From Bradyrhizobium sp. 1(2017) (GTDB lineage: Bacteria > Pseudomonadota > Alphaproteobacteria > Rhizobiales > Xanthobacteraceae): a stretch of DNA of 64,000 nt. Both the position numbers and the translations under genes were made by a program. The notes under the pieces were generated by a model. The model was given only the letters and a program-made list of their open reading frames with translations. It was not told the DNA's origin and did not search any database. The stretch is taken from the NCBI RefSeq assembly GCF_011602485.2, contig NZ_CP050022.2, forward strand, positions 2,996,001 to 3,060,000, read 5' to 3'. Positions 1-12,000 of this stretch are shown piece by piece (position 1 is the stretch's first letter; each line of letters starts with the position of its first letter).

Positions 1-1
1 C

Positions 2-3000
2 ACCAACACCTGGCTGAAATGGGATGGACTGGGTGCGGTGCTGAGCCACCTGAACGGCAATCTCGGTGTCGGCGGCAACATCCTGACCAGCTACGCCAAT
101 GCCACGGCGGACGCCGGCGACACGATCGGCATTTCCGGTTCGCTGAACCATTTCGTCGTGAACAACAACACGACGGCATGGGTCGCGGGCAGCGCGAGCC
201 TGACGGCGACGTGCACGAGCGCGACATGCAGCAGCAGCTGGGCGGCCGGGATGGACAACGGCGACCTCCACACCTACAACGCCAGCATCCAGATCGCGGC
301 GACCACGACCACGGCGTCGATCGACGCCGCCGGCAATGTCGGCACGCTCGGCTTCCTGACCGGCAACACGTCGGGCGGCTCTTCGGTCGGCGGCGCGCTC
401 AATCTCGTTCAGTTCAACACCAACACCATTGCCGGCGTTTCGGACCGCGCGACGGTGCGGGCGGCGGACGACATCGCCGTCAACGCGATCACGTCCGACA
501 AGTTCGTCGCCGTCGCGCCGTCGTCCGGCAAGGCCGCGGGCGCGCTGGCGCTGAACGGCATCACCTCGCTCGGCTTCCTGAACAACACGACCCATGCGTC
601 GATCTCGAGCCAGGCCACCGTCTATGCCCCGACCGTCGGCATCCTGGCGCAGCAGGACATGTCGGTCGTGACGCTGTCCGGGGCGATGAGCCGGAATAGC
701 AGCGGCGGCTCCGCGGTCGGATTGTCGGTCGCCTATTTGGGAGCCAATGCCGACACCTCCGCCTATATCGGCGATAACCATTCCGACATTCGCCCGGGCG
801 TGTTCAGCTCCAACGATCCGTTTGCCGGCAACAGTGGCGGGAGCGGGGCGGTCAACGTCGACAATCTCACGATCAGCGCGACCACCTCGGGGCGCATCAC
901 CGCGGCTGCCGTGGCCGCGTCGATTTCGGAGCCGGCGGCCTCCAGTTTCTCCGACAAGGCGGGCGCTGCAGGTGCCGGCGCAACCGGAGGAACCAGCGGC
1001 GTGACGACGGCCGCGAGCAAGATCGGCTCGACTTCGGGATCGAGCACCGACGGCTTCAGCCTCGACCTCGCCGGCAGCTCGTCCGTCAGCGACGTCTCGT
1101 TCGGCACCAGCGCCTATATCAGGAACACGACGGTCAACAAATACACCACGACCGGCGCGGTGGCGACGAACACGATCGTCCAAGCGCTCAACGACACCAT
1201 CCTCAGCAACGGTTCCGGCTCAGCGGCACTCAATCTGGCCGGAGCGTCCGCCCAGGGGGCTGCGATCGGCGGCGCCATCGCGGCGGCGATGTCCAACAAT
1301 GCGACGCTCGCCTACATCTACGGCACCACCATGAACAACCAGAGTTCGGTGACGGTGCAGGCGCTCAATGGCGGCTCGGAGACCGTCGTCGCCATCGGCG
1401 TGGCGGGATCGAAATCCAACGCGGCCTCGCTGTCGGCCTCCGTCGGCATCATCACGGATAGCGCCAACGCCTATATCGAGAGCTCGACGATCACGGGGCA
1501 GGCAAGCGGTGTCAATCGGGCGCTCGAGGTGGATGCCTACCAGACTACGAACGTCGCGATCGGCGGCGGCTCGCTCTATATTTCGGGTGGCCAGGCCGGC
1601 GTCGGCATCGGATTGACCTATGCTTCGATCGCCGACCCCACCGGAGGAAATGCGACCGACGCGCACATCCGCAGCAGCTCGATCTCGAACTACGACACGC
1701 TGCTGGTGATGGCCGACACCGCCAGCGTCATTGCGGCCGGTGCGGCCTCGGGCGGGGCAGGGTCCAACGGTCTTGCCGGCGCGATCGTCGTCAGTGAGAT
1801 CACGCCCACCACGACGGCCTACATCAGCAGCGGTTCGACCGTGAACATCAGCGTCGGGCGCGTGACGGTGCTGGCGGATAGCGGTGCGGTGTCGGCGCTG
1901 GACACGGCGCTCGGCAACCTCGTCAAGAAATCGAACAACAATCTTCTCGCCTCGGACACGTGCACCGTCGCCGGCGGCACGGGCGGGCAGAACTGCATCG
2001 ACTTCGGTGCGGCCGCGCTCAACGGCGGCACCGGCAACGGTCCGGGCGCCAGCATCATCTCCGTTGCTGGCCTGATCCAGGCCGGCAAGAACAATGTCGG
2101 GGCCTCGATCGTCTATAACACCATCGCGACCACGCATTCGGCCTATATCGCCAACGTCCTGATGTCGGCGGGCAGCAACGGCAATGTCAGCGTGAGTGCG
2201 GTCGATTCCTCGAAGATTCAGGCGGTCACGATCGGCTTTGGTCTTGCGACCGGACAGTTTGCGGGCGTCGGCGGCACCACGATCAGCAGCATCTCCAACA
2301 CTGTTTCGGCGGCCATCGGCAACAGCCAGTCGAGCACGACGCAATCGAGCGTCACGGCCAGGAACGTGTCCGTCACCGCGACAGACAATTCCAGCATCAC
2401 CGGAAACGCCGCCGTCGCGGGTGCCTCGACGCAAGGCAGCGCCGCGGGCCTGGCGTTGGTGAACAGCAGCATCGCCAACAATGTCAGCGCCGGTGTGACC
2501 GGCTCCAAGCTGATCGCCTCGGGCAACGTCGCGATCGGCGCGAACTCCAACGCCAGCATCTCGACCGTGGCCGTCGGTATCGCGATGTCCTCGCAGGTGG
2601 GGCTGGCCGGCTCCGTCGCCACCAATCTGATGGGCACGAACGTCACGGCCAGCATCACTGCCGCCGGCGCCAACGGCATCAATGGTGCCGACGTCACCGC
2701 CACCAACAATGTCGCCGTGATCGCCGGCAACAACGACAAGGCGGCGGTGTTTGCCGGCGCCGTGTCGATCAGCAAGGGCGCGGCCGGTGGCGCGGGCTCG
2801 CTGGTGACCAACCAGATCACCGGGACCACCGCGGCCTATATCAGCGGGGCGAACACCAAGGTCGATGCACTCGGCACCAGCTCGACCGATACCCTCTCGG
2901 TCAACAACGGCACGCTCGTCCATGCCTTCGATCTCGGCACGGCCCGCGCGCCGAGCGACACGACGCCCGATCTCTCGGAGAACCAGGACACCGTGCGCGG

Positions 3001-6000
3001 CCTCGCCGTCGTCGCCAGCTCGCACCAGGCGGTCGTGACCAACGTCGCTTCGCTCGCCGCGAGCAGCGGCATCGCCATCATGATCAACCCGATCACCAAT
3101 GTGATGAGCGGGGCGACCCAGGCCTATATCGACAGTGCGGCCATCGACACGCGCCTGACTTCGTCGACGCTGGCGCCCCAGATCGAAGTCGCGGCGTCGA
3201 GCTTCTCCTATTCCGGCGCGTTCGGCGCCGGCATCGTTCCGCCGACCGGAAACGGCGGCGGCGGCGCCACCATCATCAGCACGACGATGTCGCGCGGGAC
3301 ATTCGCATACATCACCAATGCCACAGTTGGCGGCGTGCAGTCGTCGAGCCCGACGGTCGGCGCCGTCACGGTGAAGGCCAATGCCGAGCAGGATGCGTCC
3401 TCGATCGCGGTCGGCTTCAACACCGGCTCGGTCGGGCTGAACGTGTTCCTGGCGACGACGGAAGCCTATGTCGACGGCGGCGCGCTGACGGCCTCGTCGC
3501 TAACCGTGAACGCCAACAACAACACCGGAATCTTCTCCGCGAACGGCTCGGGCGCCTATGGCAGCCAGGCCGCGATCGGCGCGGCCTTTCTGGTCCAGGT
3601 CTCCTCGAACCGGACCGAGGCCTATGTCGGCGACGAGTTCCACTACCAGGGCAACGGCGCCGCGCACACCACCGCGCTCAATCTGAGCGGCGCGCTCGAC
3701 GTCGAGGCCACCACCAAGAACCGCTTCGAGGCCTATGCGGTGGGCGGCGCGCTCTCGACCGGCACGGCGGCGATCGCCGGCATGGCCAACATCGAGATCG
3801 CCAACAACACTACCATCGCCGGCGTCTACGACACCACGCTGCAATCGGTGACAGGCGGCGCGGCCGGCGCGGTCACCATCAATGCGACCGAGGACGTCGC
3901 GATCAAGGAGATCGCCGGCGCGCTCGCGGTCGGCGCCAGCGGGGCCGGGGTCGGCGTCGGCGCCGCCGCCAACATCGTCGCGTTCAAGAGCCAGACCATC
4001 GCGGAAAGCCGCAACAGCAATCTAAATTCGTCCGGCGCGATCAACGTCAATGCGCTCAGCACCAAGGAAGTACTGTCCTACGCGGTGACGGCCGGCATTG
4101 GCGGCAGCGTCGGCATCGGTGCGACCGTCGGTGTCATCATGATCGGCACCAACACCGCCGATCCCGACACGCAGGGGCAGCAGACCGGCCAGCTCAACCA
4201 GAATGGCAACGGAACGATCGCGGCAGTGAACGCGAGGACGAGCACCGCGCAGGGCAGCGATGCGGTCGCGAGCGGGACGGCCGGTAATCCCAACAGCGCC
4301 AACGTGACGTCGACCTACAACGTCAGCAACGTGCTCACCGGCGGCGATGACGGCGTCACCGCGCAGATCGCCGGCGGCAACGTCACGGGCACGCAGGTCA
4401 ATGTCGGCGCCACCAGCGCCAATGCGGCCAAAATGTATCTGCTCGGCGCAGGCTTTGCGAAGAACGTCGGCATCGGCGCCGGTATCGGCTACACCAGCGT
4501 CAACAGCAGCGTGCTCGCAAATCTGAGCGCGATCGTGTCCGCGCCGACCGTGACTGTCGCGGCGGTCGTCAGGGATGCCAGCACCGGGCCTTATGGCGGC
4601 AAGACCATCGACACCGAGGCGATCGCGGGCGGCGCGGCGCTTTACTTCGGCGCCCAGGCAGCGGTGGCCTTCGGCAATGTCACCAACACCGTGACGGCCC
4701 AGCTCGGCGGCCAGGTCACCGGCACGGGCGGTACCGGTGTCGCCGTCATGGCGCAGGACTCCACGACCCAGTCCGTCTTCACGGGCGGCGTCACCGCCGG
4801 AGCCGCGGCGGTCGGCGCCTCGGTGGCGACGGCCGGACGGTCGAGCTCGGTCGCGGCGAAGGTTCTGGACGATGCGACCGTCAATGCCTCGACGCTCGCG
4901 GTGGGCGCGGCGGGAGCCGGCAAGTTGTCGACGACCGCAACGGCACTCGGCGGCGGCATCCTCGCTGGCGTCGGCGCGGATGCGGAGGCGCACGAGAATT
5001 CGACCGTGACCGCAGAGATCGGCGCGGGTTCCTCGATCACCACCTCCGCGACCGGTGTCGGCACCTTGGTGACGGCATCGGTTACGCCCAATCTGTCGAG
5101 CGAGGCGATCGGCGTCTCGGTGGGGGGCGGTGCAGTTGGCGTCGCCATCGCCCAGTCGACGGTCGGAGCCACTGTTACGGCTGATGTCGGCGACAACACC
5201 GTCTTCTCGGGCGGCGCGCTCGCCGTGACCGCGATGGCGCTCGTCCCGATCATCGGCACGCAGACCAATACGGACGGAAGCACGACGACGCTCTATGGCA
5301 CGACGACCTGGGCCAAGGCGCTCGCCGGTGGCGGCGGCTCGCTGATCGGCGCGCAGGGCAGCTACGCCAGGGCTTCCCAGAACGCGACCGTCAGCGCGTA
5401 TGGGGGAACCGGGATCGAGCTTCCCAACGCCGATGTGCTCATCGCGGCGCAGAACGACAGCGCTCAATACGCCGAAGCGACCGGCCTTTCGAGCGGCTTC
5501 CTTGCCCTGGGCGCGACCGTCGCCCAGACCTCGTCGAACGCGCATACCTACGCCTATCTGGGCGCGCCCGCGGACATGGATAACCTCAACCGCGCCAACT
5601 ACACCGGCATCCTCGAGATCACGGCCACCGGCACGGATGCCAATGTCTCCAACGCGACGGTGGGCGCGGGCGGCACCTATGCCGGCGCGGCGGCGGTCGC
5701 CACGACCAACTCCACAGCCGTGACCAACGCGCGGTTCGACGGTGGCACGACGGATGACACACTCTATTTCGGCGGCATCAAAGTCGCGGCAGAGCACACC
5801 ACCAACTATGCCGCGAGCGGCGACGCCTTCCAGGCGTCCACGGCCGGCGTCTCCGCCGGCAAGGCGCAGAACGACGTCACTTCGACCACCACGGCCGAGA
5901 TCGGAACCCACCTGATCATCAACTCGGATGGCGGCGACATGGTCGTCACGTCCAAAGATAACGTGAACCAGGCCGGTGGCGGCGCGCGTTCGGGCTCCGG

Positions 6001-9000
6001 TGGCTCGTTCTCCGGTGCTGCTGCGCTGAGCGACTCCGATGTCACCCAGACCGTCACCACCAATATTGGCGCCGGGACGATCCTGAGCCTCAACGGTGAC
6101 CCGCGGACGGCGATCGGCGTGATCGACATCGAGGCCTATAACACGCTGAACACCAGGGACACGGCGAGCCTCGCTACGGCCAGCTTCTTCGCCGGCGGCG
6201 GCGCCGAATCCAACATGACGGCGAACGCCACCCTCGCGGTCAACATCCATGCCCGGGAGCTGTTCAGCGTCGGCAAGATCTTCATCGGCACGGCTGCGAA
6301 GATGGCGGCGTCCAACAATGCCAATGCCAGTCTCTACGGCGCGATCGCGGGCGTTGGCGCCAGCACCAACACCTGGGTCCACGCCAACCAGGACGTCACC
6401 GTCGACAGCGGCACGACGATCCAGGCCTGGCGCGACATCAACATCTTTGCCGGCATGTCCGGCGATACCATCACCTTCAGCAGCATCCAGGCGACTGCGA
6501 CGACGGTCGTCTACAACAATACCGCCATTCCGATCTCGACCCTCTACCGCGGCACGGCCAATGCCGGCGACGACAGCACCCTGACGCTCTCCGACGGTTC
6601 GCGTGTGCTCGGCGTTCGTGACATCTACCTGGGCGCAACCCAGGGGCAGGTCACCGCCTCCGGCAACGGCAGCAACTACAATCCGTATCTGGACATCTTC
6701 AGCGCCAAGAACAGCGACAACCACAGCCTCACCAGCGGAACCGGCGATGTCGCGCTCAACGGCCTGGTGGTGGCGGGCATCAACAGCGACGTGCTCATCA
6801 CCATCGATCTCGGTGCAGGCGCGCCGACCCTGAGCACGACGAGCCCGTACTCGTCGCTGTCATCCACGCTCGAATACGTCTCCGATATCGATCATTTCAG
6901 CCCGGTGAAGAGCTGGAACCACCAGACGGTGCAGTACACCATCGTCGGCGGCTTCAACCCCTACCAGAACGTCGTCAACCAGCTCGTTACGCTGACCGGC
7001 CTCACCGAGACGCAGATCCGGAGCGCGCTCGCGGTGCGGACCCCGACGCCGACGATGGCGCCGTCCGGCGCCGATCCGACCGGCGATATCCAGCGCCAGA
7101 TCAACGCGTTGATCCAGCAGGCGCCGTATACCTCCGACGCCCCTGGCAATGCCTTCGCGTTCGGCGACATGCTGGTGTCTGCTGGCAACGTCTCGATCCT
7201 TGCGCAGAAGCTGACCGGAAACAGCCTCGCCGGTCATTCGGCGCCAGCGGTCATCGCGCGCGGTTCGCCGATGATCAAGGTCGAGAACCGCGGCCTCGAC
7301 TTCATGGACTTCGCGAACCTCACTGTCACCAATGTCACCGGCGGCAACATCACCTACCGTCAGGTCAACCATGTCGATCCGGATTCGCATTCCAACGTGA
7401 CCTTCACCGCCACGCCGAGCGCGACGCCGATCATCGACATCTCGGCGACCTACAACCGCGTCGATCCCGACAGCGGACTCGGCGTCGACGGCAGCGGCAA
7501 CCAGCTGACCCGCAAGCCCGACATCTATTTCGACGGCATCGTCACCAACGAGGGCGGTCTGCTCAAGATCACCAACAATCTCGGCAGCATCGTCGCGTCG
7601 CAGTCGCTCAATGCCGCCACCATCCAGATGGTGGCGCCGAACGGCTCGTTCGTGTTCCTTGGGGGAATCGGCAGCTTCTACAACTCCAACCACGATGTCA
7701 CCGCGCAATGGGCTGGTGTCCAGTACAAGCCGGCGGACAACGACACGCTGACGGCGGTGATGGCGGCGGCGACCTACCTCGGCGCCTATGGCGCATACGA
7801 GTACAGTCCGCATATCGGCGCAGGCGGCAATCACCCGTATTTTTACTACTGCTGCGTCGACGGCAATACGGGCGTTCAGCAAACGGCCGCCAACAGCACG
7901 ATCTTCACCGCGCGCATGCTGATGACGTATTACGACGGCCTGTCGCTCTATTCGGCAATCTTCCTGCCGATGGGATCCGGCGCGCCCGGTAACGGCAACC
8001 CGAACGCCGGCAGCGTGGGCAGCACCGCCACCCTCGCGGCGATGGAAGGTCCGACCGTTCAGACCATCACGACCGCGCCCTGGGAGCGGAATACCTATAC
8101 GGGCCAGGGCGTCTACAGCAACACGACCTACGATTACACCACGACCTCGACGGACGCCCAGGGCAATACCGTCACCACCAACCACACGTCGACGTTCTAC
8201 TCGCCGTTCAACTGCTCGGGATGCTCGGCCTACTTCCAGGTCGTCAATGTCCAGAATGACGTGATCACGCCGAGGACCGCGGCCACCAACGCTCAGTCGA
8301 ACTGGAGCTCGACCACGCCCTCGGGATACCAAAACCCCGCGAACGCGCCCTTCATCCTCGGCCAGGCGATCATCATCTCGGCGGGTGTCATCAACGTCAA
8401 CGGCCTCATCCAGAGCGGCACGAGCAGCAATTACTCGGTCGACATCGGCGGCGGTGCATTGTCCGCCATCAACAGCCTCAAGAGCGACAGCGCGGCCTTT
8501 GCCCAGGCCCAGGCCAACGCGCGGAACGGCAGCTATTACGACATCACGGCCGCTGCGACGACGCAGGTCGCCAGCGATCTCAAGATCGGAGTGAGGTACA
8601 ACGCGCTCACCGACCAGATCCTCGTGAACGGCGTGGTGCAGGGCTCGGGCGGCTACGTCTATCTGAACGGCAAGATCATCTCGACCTCGACCGACGGCAC
8701 GTCCCAGGGCACGATCGCGGTCAAGGGTGGTGCCGGCTCGATCACGGTCAACAACACGACCGGGCTCCAGCTCGTCACCAACACCATCAACACCGGCGTC
8801 AGCGCGCCCAGCGTGATCCAGATCGTCGATCAGCTCCAGCAGCAGACGACCTGGTACGTCTACAATCCTTCCGCTGCGGGCGCGCAGCAGGTGTCGACGT
8901 ACAGGACGGCTGGCGTCAATGCGAGCGCGTACACCGCCGCGATGCTGACCGGTATGAGCGGAACTGCGAACATCCAGTACGCGGTGAAGCCCAACATGTA

Positions 9001-12000
9001 CTACCAGTGGGTCGACACGGCGACGCTCGATCGTCCGGCGACCAGCACGCAGTTCGATTATGGCTGGCACTACACGCCGAATGCGGCGACCGGTGAAAAT
9101 TGGACCCGCACCATCAGTCTGGTCGAGAACGTGATGCAGGCCACGGGCGGCGGCGGCAACACCGGCCAATTGCAGACTGCGAATTTCCAGGAAGTCATCA
9201 CCGCGACCGGTTCGTACCACGATGCCGGCGGCAACACCCATCCCGACAAGTGCTGCGGCACGGACGCCCAGTTCAACTGGTACCAGCAGATCTACGATCA
9301 CCTGACCCTGACGCTGACCAACACGGTCAAGGCGTCGAACCCGATCAATATCCAGTTCAGCGGCGGCGGCGCGAGCACTGTCAATGTCAGCTCGAATTCC
9401 GGAATCGTCATCAACGGGCCGATCAACAACCTGTCGGGGTCGACGACGGTGATCGCCACCGGTGCCAATTCGGCCATCACGTCCGGGGCGAACGCGAACA
9501 ACCCGATGATCTCGGGCAAGAACGTGACGCTCCAGGCCGATGGCGGCATCGGTTCGCTCGGCGCGAACGGCGTTCCCGTCCAGGTGCAGGTCTACGGCGG
9601 CAATCTGACCGCCACCTCGATCGATCGCGACATCGCGATCGCGGCCGTCGGCTCGCTCTCGATCAACCAGGTCGCCGTCACGTCGGGTGTCTCCGGCCGC
9701 GCGCCGCAGGGCAGCGTCTTCATCTCGGCGACCGGCGACATCAACTCGGTGGCCGCTTACAACGTCGCCACCCCTGTGGTGATCGGCAAGAATGTCGAGA
9801 TCAACTCCAGCGCCGGCGCGATCGGCGCGACGAGCGCCGTCGTCAACGGCGCGTCCACCCTGACCAACATCAATCCTCTGGTGATCCAGGCGACGGGCAC
9901 CACGCAGGCCGACGGCGCGGTCGACGGCGGCGTTCTCGACAGTGCTTCGGCTACCGGCACCTACATCGTCCAGTCCAAGGGTGATTTGCGCCTCGGCACG
10001 ATCCAGTCGACCGGCGGCCCGGTCTTCCTGGAGGCGGCGGGGTCCGACGGCAACCAGGCCAGCATCCTGAACGGGCGGGCAGTGGTTGGTCTCACCCCTG
10101 CGCAGACCCAGCATCTCCAGAGCGTCTGGGCGAGCCTCGACCTGCTCAGCGGCAACGCCGCGACCAACGCCGTCAACAGCTACCAGTCCATGGTGACGTC
10201 GGCCTATAACGACTACTTCCAGCTCAAGAACATCGCGTTCCCGAACGGCACCACCTACGCTCCGACCTCGGTCGGCCTGACGGTGCTGCGGGCGCAGGTG
10301 GCCGCCAAGCTCGGCATCGACCCCGCCAACGTCACGACGACGCAGATGAAGAACGAGGCCACGACGCGGTTCCTGAGGGATCAGTTCCTGCTCGGCCAGA
10401 TCACCACCGACCAGCTCAAGAGCTCGCTGACGACCTTGCTCGGCACCGCTCCGGCGGACCCGCTGGGGACGCTGTTCGGCAGCTCGCTGTCGTCGACCCT
10501 GTTCACCAAGCTGTTCGATGGCGTCTCGACGGCCAATCAGCGCATGCCGAGCAATACGGCGCTGCAGACGGCGCTCAATGCCTACAATGCGAGCTACACC
10601 TACACGCTCGCGTCGACCGAGCGGGTCTACGGCATCATCACCGCGGGTTCGCAGTGGACGCAGAGCCAGCTCGCCTACACGGTGTCGTCGTCGGCCGTCG
10701 GTGCGGCTCCGCCGCCGATCGACGACAATGTCATCGCGAATGTCAGCGCCAACCAGATCATGCTCTACGCGCCGCGCGGCTCGGTCGGCAATTCGGCCGC
10801 GCCCCAGACGTTCACCTTCACCAGCGTCGATTCCTCGTCGCTGACGCCGGAGCAGAGGGGCCTGCTCGCCACGGCCGGCCCCGGCCAGCTGACCGTCGGC
10901 GCGGTCACGGACCCGACGACCCATGTCACGACCTATACCGTCAGCCTGTCGCAGCAGAACCTCGTCGTCGTCGACAACCCGATCGCGATCTCGGCCAAGG
11001 CGCTGACCAATATCTATCTCGGCAGCAAGAACAGCCTCGCGCTCGGCGGCGTCACCGCCAATTACGGCCCGATCGTCGCGGCACAGGCCAACGGCATCGA
11101 GGTGACCGGCCGCGGCGACGTCAAGCTCGACGCCGTCACCAGCGTCTCCGCCAATGCGAGCGGGCCGGTGATATCAGGTGACATCGGCAACCTGACCCTG
11201 ATTGCCGAGCATGGCAATGTCGGTACCAGCTCGAACGCGCTCCAGATCGCGTTCGCCGACCCCGGCAACGACCAGCTCGACCGGGTCTCGTCGGCGCAGG
11301 GCATCTATGTGAAGCAGACCACCGGCGATCTCATCCTCGGCAACATTTCCGCCGGCAATGCGATCCAGCTCGCCGCAACCGGCAGCATCTTCGCCGAAGC
11401 CGGCTTCACCGACCGCACCGCGATCCACATCCTCGGCACCGACCTCGACCTGCGCGCCGGCGGCGATATCGGCTTCAACGGCTCGGCCTTCCAGCCGCTC
11501 CAGGTGAACATCTCCGGCGCGCTGACCGGCTCGGCCGTCGGCGACCTCAGCATCCTCGCGGTCACCGGCGACCTCGTGGTCGGCGGCACCTCCGGGACGC
11601 TGACGGCCGGCGGTGCTCTGACGCTGAACGTTTCGCGCGGCGCGCTCACCGTCAATGCCGACATCACCAGCGGCGCCCTGATGCAGCTGCTCGCCAACCG
11701 CGGCATGACCTTTGCGGCCGGCACCAGCGCGGCGCCGGTGGTTGCGACCAGCAGCTCGAATGGTGTCACGCTGGTCGCAGCGACGCTGTCGATGGGCGCC
11801 CATGCGGCCATCAATGCGGCCGGACTGATCTCGGTGACCACAACGGGCGATGCGGCGATCGGTCAGCTGAACTCGTCGCTGTCCTACGCGGCGGCCTCGA
11901 ACGCACCGTCGATCATCGTCACCGCCGGCGGCGTCGCCTCGCTTGGAGCGATCATCGACAATGGCGACGGCCAGACCAAGTTCGTCGCGTCCGGCGCGGG

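Noticed and set aside
6860..10924. 1,354-codon open frame on the minus strand inside the adhesin gene
   Set aside because: Arg/Asp/Gly/Val-rich translation without any domain; it mirrors the codon bias of the sense gene. The same holds for the long antisense frames at 4022-6724, 11174-13312, 23247-26540 and for the plus-strand frame 60447-62720.
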